From contig JAHBXH010000001.1 in assembly GCA_019636555.1 (NCBI GenBank), positions 1-64,000 on the forward strand: DNA of 64,000 bases, in the 5' to 3' direction. The notes beneath the pieces were generated by a model. That model ran no database searches. It was not told the DNA's origin and saw only the letters and a program-made list of their open reading frames with translations. Position 1 is the stretch's first letter; every line of letters begins with the position of its first letter. This document shows positions 1-7,250 of the stretch, in pieces. The position numbers were made by a program, and so were the translations under genes. This DNA is from Phycisphaeraceae bacterium. GTDB lineage: Bacteria; Planctomycetota; Phycisphaerae; Phycisphaerales; UBA1924.

Positions 1-606
1 GGGCGGAACATTGATGGCGAGCGCAAGGAAGAAATGCTCGAGGATTTCGGGCGCGCGGTCGGCCGGCTGGGGCGATTCCCGACGATCGGCGAGTACATCG
101 ATCAGGGGCTGTTCAGTTACCACACGTTCAAGCAGGCGTTCAAATCGTGGAGCGGCGCGCAGGCGGCGTTTGTGGAACGCTCGGGGGGCAAAGAAAAGTG
201 GCCGGCGGCGCTGCGGGCGCTGGTGGAGCGGCAGAACATGGTGACGTACAAGCCGAGTCCGGACTTTCCGATCTGCGGGACGGTGATCAACTATCGCGCG
301 ATGCTGCACGAGCCGACGAACGAGCAGGGCGTGGTGCTGCTGTTCGGGATGATGGCGGAAGAACTCGGCTTCATCATCGAGAACGTGCGGATGGGGTATC
401 CGGATTGTGAAGGGAAGCGGCGGGTGGGCGTGAACTCGTGGCAGCGTGTGCGGATCGAGTTCGAGTTTCTGTCGAGCCGGTTCGAGCATCCGGTGGAGGG
501 GTGCGACCTGGTTGTGTGCTGGCGGGACGATGTGCCGCCGAAGGGGCTGGAGGTGATGTCGCTGGAGAAGGTTTTGAAGGAGAAGAGAGAGAAGCAAAGG
601 CACTAG
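1..606 (+). CDS. HNH-repeat nuclease-like protein, 5' end missing
   Basis: The reading frame is open from base 1, so the gene starts upstream; the first internal ATG is at 34. The visible part starts with a motif typical of homing-endonuclease-associated (HNH) repeats: RLGRFPTIGEY followed by FKSWSGAQAAF. The C-terminal part carries PDCEGKR, then IEFEFLSSRF, then CDLVVCW. This pattern occurs in proteins that follow HNH repeats and looks like a restriction-endonuclease-type fold, with D/E-x-K-like residues in the DCEGK stretch. DNA binding or cleavage is an inference from family resemblance; the substrate is unknown. A 7-bp repeat array begins right after the stop codon. Confidence 0.6.
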   Translation, partial: GRNIDGERKEEMLEDFGRAVGRLGRFPTIGEYIDQGLFSYHTFKQAFKSWSGAQAAFVERSGGKEKWPAALRALVERQNMVTYKPSPDFPICGTVINYRAMLHEPTNEQGVVLLFGMMAEELGFIIENVRMGYPDCEGKRRVGVNSWQRVRIEFEFLSSRFEHPVEGCDLVVCWRDDVPPKGLEVMSLEKVLKEKREKQRH

Positions 607-609
607 GGG

Positions 610-900
610 AAGGCAAATGGCATCAGGCATTGGGCATTAGGGGAGGACAAATAGCAAATGGCAAATGGCAAATGGCGGATGGCGGGTGACAAAGGGCAAA
701 TAGCAAATAGCAAATAGCAAATGGCAAATGGCGGATGGCGAAGGGCAAGGGGCGGAGGGCGAAGGGCGAAGGGCGAAGGGCGAAGGGCGAAGGGCGAAGG
801 GCGAAGGGCGAAGGGCGAAGGGCGAAGGGCGAAGGGCGAAGGGCGAAGGGCGAAGGGCGAAGGGCGAAGGGCGAAGGGCGAAGGGCGAAGGGCGAAGGGC
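610..900. repeat. Heptamer minisatellite, about 40 units
   Basis: Bases 757-896 are 20 identical tandem copies of GGGCGAA, plus a partial GGGC. Bases 645-756 are 16 further 7-bp units in perfect register but degenerate (TGGCAAA, TAGCAAA, TGGCGGA, TGACAAA). Bases 610-637 hold four more units (AAGGCAA, ATGGCAT, CAGGCAT, TGGGCAT) shifted by one base. The array therefore runs from mixed, A-rich units to a perfectly uniform G-rich block. Because 7 is not a multiple of 3, it stays open in several frames and yields artificial repeat peptides, which are not annotated here. Confidence 0.95.
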
Positions 901-990
901 GGGTCGGATTGTGGCGCTTTGCGTGATGGATGGTTTCTTTGACAAGTGAATACATCTGCAGGCGGCCGCGGAACAGGGCTCGCGGCCCGG

Positions 991-1206
991 GCTCTGCCGC
1001 CTCGGCGGCACGAATAAGGCAGCGGAAAGGCCGAGGACATTTAACACGGGGGACCACGGAGAAAGAACACGGAGAAAGGCGGCAGCGGAGAATTTGAGTA
1101 GGTTGTGGGCGTGCCGCGATCCCTGCCGCGTCAGCGGCACAAACAAAGCGTCTTGGCCTCCATTCCGCACTCACTTCCTCCCGCGTCCGCGGCACAAACC
1201 AAGCGC
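991..1206. repeat. Three dispersed palindromic repeats
   Basis: Three copies of a short palindrome with a conserved tail lie at about 991-1020, 1121-1150 and 1178-1206. The core is TGCCGCGTCAGCGGCA or a compensating variant (TGCCGCCTCGGCGGCA; CCGCGTCCGCGG), followed by CGAATAAGGC, CAAACAAAGCG or CAAACCAAGCG. Changes in one arm are often matched in the other, which suggests the hairpin itself is kept. No gene was recognised between them. Confidence 0.7.
1045..1078. repeat. CACGGAG/CACAGAG-type dispersed repeat
   Basis: The sequence reads ACCACGGAGAAAGAACACGGAGAAAG. Related copies occur at 27199-27236, 33381-33421 and, inverted, 58728-58756. All have the theme (T)TCACCAC followed by short CACxGAG units. 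All lie between genes. Confidence 0.6.
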
Positions 1207-1231
1207 CCCGCCTTTTCCAATCCCCTCGCAC

Positions 1232-1672
1232 CTACCCGCAGAACACCCGCTCCCGGTGAAACTTCAAGTACGCCGCCTCGGGCCGGAACCGCTCGGGCAT
1301 CCGCACTTCCTACCCCTCGTGCTTCGCGAACATCCCGTCCCACACTTCCCGCGGCAATCCCTTCTTCAGTCTTTTCGCATGCCGCACTTCGCACGCATCC
1401 GTCAGCGTGAAGAGCCCGCGATCGAATGCCGCATCGTGCAGCGCGTTGAGGCAAAGCCCGTTCCGCGGATTCAGCCGCAGCTTCGCATCGTCTTTCCACG
1501 GCACGATGTGGCTCGCCCGCAACATTTCCGGATGCGTGATGCCGGTGATGCAGCATTTCCCATCGTGCCCCGCCAGCACCGAAGCGCGAAAGAACCGCTG
1601 CCCCCGCCTCTGCTTCACCGTCATCACGACTTCGGTCGGACCATCGCGTGAAATGGCGGAGGCGGCCGACAT
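1232..1672 (-). pseudogene. HNH endonuclease (HNH_2 type) with in-frame stop
   Basis: The minus-strand frame reads FRASVLAGHDGKCCITG, then LRASHIVPWKDD, LRLNPRNGLCLNALHD and AAFDRGLF. This is the HNH_2 domain of restriction-type endonucleases (CxxTG, ASHI.PW, N.LNxLHD, FDRG). A TAG stop at 1310-1312 interrupts the frame. The same frame then continues for 25 codons of clearly related sequence (RMPERFRPEAAYLKFHRERV) to a second stop at 1232-1234. The start at 1672 is a guess; upstream codons are open to about 2017 but not recognisable. It is either a recent nonsense pseudogene or a truncated protein that keeps its HNH core. Confidence 0.7.
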
Positions 1673-1908
1673 GAGCACGGGCGACACGGGAAAGGACCGC
1701 CCCGCCGCGCCATGACTCCAAAGCCTCGCACGACTTCCCTCGCGTAAGAAATGGCGACAACCGAATAGAAATAGAACCTGCATATTCAAACGAACAATAT
1801 TGAGATTCATGCTTGCGGAGCGAAGATATATCAAGTAGTCTCCGGGCGCTCGGATGCCGAGCTTGAGATTCGTGCCTTTGGCGGGCACGTTTGGTAAGGG
1901 GGTTTGAC

Positions 1909-4560
1909 ATGATCGCAGGCTTCTCGCTGATCGCTCCTCGCAGCGCGTTTGGGCGTTTTGCAGGCCGTTGCGGCGCGAACGCTCGGCGCGGTGCATCGTT
2001 CGTGCCCAATATCGCACGAATCACGCGAACACCGCTCTTGCCTCTCGTCCTGCCGCTGCTTCTCTGCGCTGCAAGCCCCGCCGCCATCGTCACTGTGACC
2101 AATACGATTTATGATGCTCACGTCGAGACAGCCTCTTCCATTGGCTCATGGAACGCCATCACCGGCACGGCCCATACGACCGGCGCCGGAAACGATCTGA
2201 CATACCGCGGTTCTTTCACCGGCACCAACTACTCGAGCCTTCGTGTCTACACCTCCACGGGGACTTTGAAAAAAGACTATTCCTTCCGCGGCTCCGGTGG
2301 CGGGACAAATCTCGATCCATTCGTCATCGCCCAGGGCACAAGTCCCGCGTCGATCGTCGCGACCGGCAAGGGCTATCGCACGCAGTGGCGCATCCCGGCC
2401 GAAGGCCTCGAAATAACGCAGGATGTCATCGTTGTTCCCATCGGTCTGCCGACCACCGCCAACTCCGCGATCTACCACACGGTTGAAATCAAGAACATCG
2501 GTTCCTCCACCGCGCGCGTCGGCTGGCGAAATCTCTACGACTGGGATATGACCCGCCCCAACGGATCGCTCGACGATGGGCCCGGCAACCAGCTCGATGC
2601 CGGCTGCCCGCTCACCACCATCGTCCCCTTCACCGGCACGGAATTCTCCCACAAACCCGTAACCGCCGATATCGCGCGCGTGCGGCTTTCCGGCACACAC
2701 AATTACGAAGTTCTCTTGGCGCTCAAGTTCGATCCGGGCTTCATCCCTTCACTCCCCGTCACCGTGCCCGATGAATACTGCTTTGCCTCGTGGCCTTCGT
2801 CATACAACGCCGTTTTCAATTACGTGCCCTCGGCGCAGACCCCGGCCGATACCGCCGGTCTTTCCTGGTTCGGTCGCGATTTCGCGCACGCTCTTGTGAT
2901 AGGGGCCGGACAGTCGCGTCGCCTCACGCAGATCTGGACCATCTCGACGCCCGGAGACTGCTTCCCCGGACCGCGGTGTCTCAACCCGCCCAACAACATG
3001 GCGCTCTGGCTCCCGTTCGATCAGTTGAACTCGCTGGGCGTCACCCGCAACGTCGTCTCCGGCTATGGCGGCGTCGTCCGCCCGAGCGTCGCGCTCGGCC
3101 CCGCGCTCAGTTTCGGCTCGTATGTCAACAACTGCCTCTACTTCAACGGAGTCAATCAGTACGTCTCCGTCATGAATCACAGCCTCGTCGATATCGCCGA
3201 AGGCGATCTCTCGATCGATGCCTGGGTCTTCGTCACCGAAGACACCAACAGCAGCTTTTTCGTTCTGACCGACAAGCGCCGTCAATCCGGCGCCTCCACC
3301 GTCGGATACCTCACCTTCCTGGTGCGCGGCGCCGCGGGTTATCAGTTCGGCATCCAGCTCGCCGATGGCGGCGCCAATAGCTGGATCAGTCCCACGCTGT
3401 TCCACACCGGCTGGCATCACCTCGCCGTCACCGTCGCTCGCAAGCTGACTAACGGCGGCACGTTCTACATCGACGGCACTTTCGCCGGCAATTTCAATCC
3501 AACCGGGCGCCAGGGTTCGCTCTCGAATATCTCCGCCTTCAACGTCGGCGCCGCACCCGCGACCCTCGGCGGCTATTTCTTCGGCTTCATCGACGAAGTC
3601 GAAGTCTTCCGCCGCGTTCTCCCGCCTACCGAAGTCTTCGATATCTACAACGCGAAAATGCTCGGCAAATGCAAGCAGTTCGTCCAGGCCTATCCCGACA
3701 CGATCTTCTGCGGCAGTTCAACGACCACCACCGTCGGCGCTTACCTCTTTAACTTCGCCGCAACCGGCGCAACATTCACCGGCAACTTCGGCCCGACCAA
3801 CAGCTGCGGAACTCCTCTCTTCCCAACCGCAGTCGCCTTCCCGCCAACATTTGTCGGCTCCGGGATCACCGTGCCGGTCTGGATGACCGCGACAAAACCG
3901 GCGAGCCTGACGACAACCGGCTCCACGACTTGCTATCTCGTTACCGCGACCCAGCCCGTCCCAACAACTTCATCCACCGGCAAAGTCACGTATCGCCCCG
4001 ACATCGCTTGCTCGAACGGAATCGCCACGCTTGCCGTGCAAGTCCCGCTGGGCGGCAGCACCAACGTCGCTTTCCACATCGGCAACGAAAGCATCAAGTC
4101 CGCCTTCCTCCGCTACCGCATCGAGGCGATCGGTCCGGATGGCCTCGTCAGTCAGTACCTCGCGCTGAATGGCTTGTTGCCCGGCGAACCAGTCGAAGAC
4201 GAAGCTTCCGTTCCTCTCGGCTCCGAAATAGAGATCATCGTGGAAGCGAGCTTCCGCGAGGTTGACGCGCTCGGCTTGACATTCCTGCGCCTCTCGACCG
4301 ACACCGATGGTGACGGCATCTATGAACCCGCCGATATCGTCCCGCTCGCCTGCCAGCTCCCCCCTGCCTGCTGCATCGCCGACTTCAACTGCGACGGCCA
4401 GGTCGACGATGGCGATTTCGCGATCTTCGCTCCCGCCTATGACGAAGTTCTCTGTGCCGACCCCGACATCTGCCCCACAGACCTTACGGCCGATGGTGTC
4501 GTCGACGATCAGGATTTCCAGATCTTCATTCTCGCCTACAGCGGCGTGGAGTGCACCTGA
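1909..4560 (+). CDS. Large secreted LamG-domain protein with dockerin-like C-terminus
   Basis: An 883-residue exported protein. The ATG at 1909 is chosen because AAGGGGG lies 6 bases upstream; a TTG at 1891 is in the same frame. The first 60 or so residues contain a long arginine-bearing leader ending in a hydrophobic stretch (PLVLPLLLCAASPAA). Around residues 365-580 is a LamG/concanavalin-A-like module (ALWLPFD, LYFNGVNQYVSV, SIDAWVFV, GWHHLAVTV, YIDGTFAG, GFIDEVEVFRR). The last 60 residues hold two calcium-binding loops, DFNCDGQVDDGDFAIF and DLTADGVVDDQDFQIF, ending in Cys as in planctomycete dockerin-type anchors. The role is probably extracellular carbohydrate or surface binding; the ligand is unknown. 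Confidence 0.85.
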   Translation: MIAGFSLIAPRSAFGRFAGRCGANARRGASFVPNIARITRTPLLPLVLPLLLCAASPAAIVTVTNTIYDAHVETASSIGSWNAITGTAHTTGAGNDLTYRGSFTGTNYSSLRVYTSTGTLKKDYSFRGSGGGTNLDPFVIAQGTSPASIVATGKGYRTQWRIPAEGLEITQDVIVVPIGLPTTANSAIYHTVEIKNIGSSTARVGWRNLYDWDMTRPNGSLDDGPGNQLDAGCPLTTIVPFTGTEFSHKPVTADIARVRLSGTHNYEVLLALKFDPGFIPSLPVTVPDEYCFASWPSSYNAVFNYVPSAQTPADTAGLSWFGRDFAHALVIGAGQSRRLTQIWTISTPGDCFPGPRCLNPPNNMALWLPFDQLNSLGVTRNVVSGYGGVVRPSVALGPALSFGSYVNNCLYFNGVNQYVSVMNHSLVDIAEGDLSIDAWVFVTEDTNSSFFVLTDKRRQSGASTVGYLTFLVRGAAGYQFGIQLADGGANSWISPTLFHTGWHHLAVTVARKLTNGGTFYIDGTFAGNFNPTGRQGSLSNISAFNVGAAPATLGGYFFGFIDEVEVFRRVLPPTEVFDIYNAKMLGKCKQFVQAYPDTIFCGSSTTTTVGAYLFNFAATGATFTGNFGPTNSCGTPLFPTAVAFPPTFVGSGITVPVWMTATKPASLTTTGSTTCYLVTATQPVPTTSSTGKVTYRPDIACSNGIATLAVQVPLGGSTNVAFHIGNESIKSAFLRYRIEAIGPDGLVSQYLALNGLLPGEPVEDEASVPLGSEIEIIVEASFREVDALGLTFLRLSTDTDGDGIYEPADIVPLACQLPPACCIADFNCDGQVDDGDFAIFAPAYDEVLCADPDICPTDLTADGVVDDQDFQIFILAYSGVECT

Positions 4561-4694
4561 AAAAATGGACACAAAGTTCGCCAACGACTGCTGAGGCCGA
4601 GTCAAGGGAGAACCCAGGACGAATACAGTACCGACAGTCCGTGAACAGGCGGGCAAGTGCGATCCGCCGCAAGACAACGGCGTGACCACGACGC

Positions 4695-4935
4695 TCTGTT
4701 CGTGACCAACCGCGCGGGCAACGTGAGCGGCGGGCGCGACCAGGGATTTATCCACGCCGACAACCTCGGCCTCGACTTCCATCTTGATCTCGAAAAAATC
4801 TTCGGAATCGACGGCGCTTCGTTTCTGCTCAACATGAGCCAGCGTTCGGGCTCGAGCGTGTCAGGTGTTTGCATCGGGAACGTGTTCACGGTGCAACAGG
4901 TGTTCGGCGGGAGCACGTTCCACCTGATCGATGCC
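4695..4935 (+). pseudogene. Fragment of an OprB-family carbohydrate porin
   Basis: About 80 codons in one frame read LFVTNRAGNVSGG, then NLGLDFHLDLEKIFGIDGAS, FLLNMSQRSGSSVSG, IGNVFTVQQVFGGSTFHLID. This is the N-terminal part of OprB carbohydrate-selective porins (LDLEK...G..F, SG..LS...IGN...VQQ). No signal peptide precedes it, and the rest of the roughly 400-residue barrel is missing. The homology stops where a dispersed repeat begins (4930), so the gene was cut there. Confidence 0.7.
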
Positions 4936-5022
4936 GCGAACGGCGGTGAACTCACGTGCCGCTCGCTTTCACACTTTCCACACCCACCCCCGCCCACTCC
5001 GCCCCACTCCACCCCCAACCGC
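4930..5022. repeat. Composite dispersed repeat, copy 1
   Basis: Bases 4930-4989 match 7003-7062 at 55 of 60 positions (core GGCGGTGAACT, then GCCGCTCGCTTTCACA, then TTCCACACCCACCC). Both copies run on into CCACCC/CCACTCC-rich sequence. Copy 1 sits between the OprB fragment and the broken dockerin tail. Confidence 0.8.
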
Positions 5023-5151
5023 CTACTCGCACACCAGTTCGTTGTATCCCCCCACAAACACCACGAAGTCGCTGTCATCCACAAACAGATCCCCGTTCAG
5101 ATGCGCTTCGCATGGCGGCATCATCGCCGCATCCGCACAATCCAACACGCC
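5023..5151 (-). pseudogene. C-terminal remnant of a dockerin-anchored protein
   Basis: The minus-strand frame reads VLDCADAAMMPPCEAHLNGD, then LFVDDSDFVVFVGGYNELVC and E, followed by a stop at 5023-5025. This is the last 40 or so residues of the same dockerin-like tail found in the 7251-11420 protein (ILDCADAAMPVGCPADLN, DDADFQLF). No upstream coding region in the same frame is recognisable. It is bounded upstream by two GCCTAAT heptamers (5152-5165). Confidence 0.7.
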
Positions 5152-5190
5152 TAATGCCTAATCAGTCAGTATTCACATACTCGGTTCGAT

Positions 5191-6102
5191 CTACCGCCAC
5201 GCCGGATGCTCAAACCACTTCGCGGTCAATCCCATCCTGAACAGCGGGTCTTTGCACGCGGGCGGCTTTGCCAACAGATTTTTGATTCTGCTGATCCACT
5301 GAATTCTGAATGACGTGGCCGTCGGGCACCCTTTCAACATGGAAGCCAGAACGAGCAGTGTCGCCATCACGCGATCTCCCTGCGGCAAGAGGGGCGGAGC
5401 CCACGCCGGATCGCGCGGCAGGATCGGCTTGATCGGCCAGGCGCGATCCCACACACGTGCGTGATGTGCGCAGAGATTTCGAATGTACAGCATGTGGTGC
5501 GCCCAGCTCACAAACACCGAGTGAAACTGCCCATACCGCGTTGCAAGGGCAATTTGATCGCGCCGATGCATGCTGTTGATCATCTTTGAAAGCGTTCCAA
5601 AGGACATGATTTCCGTCACGGTCCACACGGGCAGATCCGGATACTCGAGGTACGTCGCCCGAAAGTGCTGCACGAATGGCTCGCTGGACCTCGTCGTTTC
5701 ATCTCGGATTTTCGTGAGGTCGAAGAACTTGTAAAAATTCCCGTTGACGGTGTGACCGAATGCGCCGTATTGCTTGCCGAAGTGGTGCGCCGTCGCGGCA
5801 CGAAGATCGACCTCGATTACTTCGAGGGCCTCGTTCAAGAGGTCGCGAAGCGACCAATCGAATTCATAAGCGTAGCGAACCGCTTCAAAGGATGTGCCCG
5901 GCGCAAACGTGTGGCGTGACTGTTCGAAAGCCAGGCAATACCCACTGAGCCTGTAGTAGTTGACATGCGCAAAAAACTCCTCCGCCTGTGCGCGATTGGC
6001 AATCACCATGCCCCGAGATTCAAGAAGTCGAACTTGATCCGCGCAAGAAAGCCACGGCTTGTTGAACGAGCGAAGCGTCAGCGAATTCGGGGTACCGCTC
6101 AT
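5191..6102 (-). CDS. AbiD/AbiF-type abortive infection protein (Abi_2, HEPN nuclease-like)
   Basis: A 303-residue, full-length Abi_2-family protein. Diagnostic motifs are HVNYYRLSGYCLAFE (47-60), VIEVDLRAATAHHFGKQYG (95-113), LPVWTVTEIMSFGTLSKM (157-174) and RNLCAHHARVWDR (208-220). The last contains the HEPN RNase signature R-x4-H (R208, H213). Abi_2 proteins give abortive infection against phage, and HEPN members cut RNA; activity of this one is inferred. The ATG at 6102 has GGAG 8 bases upstream. A structured small RNA and promoter lie directly 5' on the same strand (6140-6234). The gene stands alone among broken genes and repeats, yet is itself undamaged, which suggests it is still selected or recently acquired. 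Confidence 0.9.
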   Translation of the reverse strand: MSGTPNSLTLRSFNKPWLSCADQVRLLESRGMVIANRAQAEEFFAHVNYYRLSGYCLAFEQSRHTFAPGTSFEAVRYAYEFDWSLRDLLNEALEVIEVDLRAATAHHFGKQYGAFGHTVNGNFYKFFDLTKIRDETTRSSEPFVQHFRATYLEYPDLPVWTVTEIMSFGTLSKMINSMHRRDQIALATRYGQFHSVFVSWAHHMLYIRNLCAHHARVWDRAWPIKPILPRDPAWAPPLLPQGDRVMATLLVLASMLKGCPTATSFRIQWISRIKNLLAKPPACKDPLFRMGLTAKWFEHPAWR

Positions 6103-6110
6103 TCACAGCG

Positions 6111-6191
6111 CTCCGTCACGCTCCAGCAATTCGGCGCATAAAAAAACCCGTCCAAATTGCGCTTAGCTCTTGCGAACCAGAGGCGTGACGG
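6111..6191 (-). promoter_or_regulatory. 9-bp inverted repeat linking small RNA to the abi ribosome site
   Basis: Plus-strand CCGTCACGC at 6113-6121 is the exact reverse complement of GCGTGACGG at 6183-6191. On the minus-strand transcript, the 5' arm of the small RNA (CCGUCACGC) can therefore pair with GCGUGACGG in the abi leader. That segment overlaps the Shine-Dalgarno GGAG (6111-6114) by two bases. The same 5' arm also forms the base stem of the small RNA, so the two pairings exclude each other. Regulation of translation by this pairing is an inference. Confidence 0.5.
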
Positions 6192-6198
6192 GTGTGTT
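6140..6198 (-). ncRNA. Structured small RNA upstream of abi gene (abiF-RNA-like candidate)
   Basis: On the minus strand a closing stem ACCCGUC (6193-6187) / GACGGGU (6152-6146) is followed by seven U residues (6146-6140), giving a discrete 3' end. Inside is a second hairpin, CUCU-G-G-UUCG-C-A-AGAG, with a UUCG loop. Transcription is predicted to start near 6198, about 7 bases after a TATACT box. A conserved structured RNA upstream of abiF genes is known from comparative genomics, and such RNAs partner AbiF proteins. Whether this one belongs to that family was judged by position and architecture only. Alternative: a plain transcription terminator or attenuator in the abi leader. Confidence 0.6.
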
Positions 6199-6204
6199 AC
6201 TACA

Positions 6205-6234
6205 AGTATACGGGTAACTCGAATTCCTGCCCAA
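6205..6234 (-). promoter_or_regulatory. Sigma70-type promoter for the small RNA / abi gene
   Basis: Minus-strand TATACT at 6210-6205 (-10) with TTGGGC at 6234-6229 (-35), spaced by 18 bases. The implied start near 6198 falls just before the ACCCGUC stem of the small RNA. Confidence 0.55.
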
Positions 6235-6345
6235 GCATGATCGTCAAAATTGCCCACACTTCTTAAACTCAGTGCTTTTCATGGCTTGGAAACGGCCTTT
6301 TCAAGGGGCTGGATCTGGTTTGCGGACACGAACAAGGGCAGCCCT

Positions 6346-6783
6346 TCACTCACACCGCGGCCGGTTGTACGCACCGACAAACACCACGAAATCTGCATCA
6401 TCCTCAACAGATCCGCATTCTTATCCGCTCCCCACGGCGGCAGGATTGCCGGGTCGGCGAAATCGATCATGTTGTACCCCTGAACGAAGAGCGCGAAATC
6501 GGCATCATCGACAGCGCCGTCGGGTTCAGATCGCCCGAGCGATTCGCGCGTCGCATCAGTCCGCATCGCTGCAGGCCGCATTCGCTTTTGCGCCTCACTC
6601 TGACGTATCTACCGCTTCCACCGGCTTGCCCTTCTGCCAGCGCAGGACGATTCCCTTTCCCGTTCCAAACTGCAGCGACTCGTGCTCGGGGCCGATCTCG
6701 CACCAGACCGGCTCTTCCGGATGTTCAAGCTGATAGCGGATCACGGTGCAGCGATCCTGAGGCGGGACTTGGCAGGTTTCCAT
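6346..6783 (-). pseudogene. Frameshifted dockerin-tail gene remnant
   Basis: Minus-strand pieces in different frames make up a recognisable protein end. From 6783 a frame reads METCQVPPQDRCTVIRYQLE and on to RWQKGKPVEAVDTSE, with a stop near 6598. Next comes ANRSGDLN, then in another frame DGAVDDADFALFVQGYNMID and FADPAILPPWGADKNADL. A third frame gives SVEDDADFVVFVGAYNRPRC and E, with a stop at 6346-6348. At least two frameshifts break what should be a double calcium-binding dockerin tail. The upstream 62-codon piece is not recognised. Confidence 0.65.
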
Positions 6784-6789
6784 CGCCTC

Positions 6790-6875
6790 AATCACCCACC
6801 CCGCCCACCCCGCCCACTCCGCCCACCACCCACCCCCACCAACCCCCTCCCTCGGGAAGGGGGCTCCAGAGCGCG
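6790..6875. repeat. C-rich composite repeat with palindrome
   Basis: CCACCC/CCGCCCA units (6790-6842) are followed by the palindrome CCCCCTCCCTCGGGAAGGGGG (about 6843-6864). The palindrome recurs truncated at about 7087-7105 and inside a glycosyltransferase gene at 25837-25857. Confidence 0.65.
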
Positions 6876-7002
6876 GCACGCGCGGGTCATGAGGCATAGT
6901 TTGACTTTGGACGCCGAGTCTCGAACAGAACGAAGGCGAGGGCATCGCGCGGAAGAGTGATACACACGCGGCGGTATGCGCGAGACCATCGCCCCGAAGG
7001 GT

Positions 7003-7110
7003 GATGCCACGAGCGGCGGTGAACTGACATGCCGCTCGCTTTCACATTTTCCACACCCACCCACTCCACCCACCCCCAACCCCCTCCCTCGGGGCTCCCG
7101 GGCGCGGCAC
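7003..7110. repeat. Composite dispersed repeat, copy 2
   Basis: Bases 7003-7062 match copy 1 (4930-4989) at 55 of 60 positions. They continue into CCACTCCACCCACCCCCAA and a shortened form of the CCCCCTCCCTCGGGG palindrome. Nothing else was recognised between here and the start codon at 7251. Confidence 0.8.
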
Positions 7111-7250
7111 GCGCGGGGTCGCTCATCGAACACGCTGGTTATAAGACCGTCGGGCCGCGCACGCCCGGCCTGTTTCGCAGGTGAGCGGCGCTTCCGAATC
7201 ATGTATTCGATCGCTCTCGGATACGCAATTGCGAGTATTCTGATGCACTC

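Noticed and set aside
610..900. Repeat array considered as CRISPR
   Set aside because: Units are 7 bp and contiguous, with no spacers and no cas genes.
603..1231. Several long overlapping reading frames on both strands giving (RRAKGEG)n or (FALRPSP)n peptides
   Set aside because: They are products of the 7-bp repeat array, which stays open in all frames; no ribosome sites or homology.
4747..4755. TTATCCACG as a DnaA box
   Set aside because: Single copy inside the OprB fragment, 46 kb from dnaA, where it encodes part of the porin homology.
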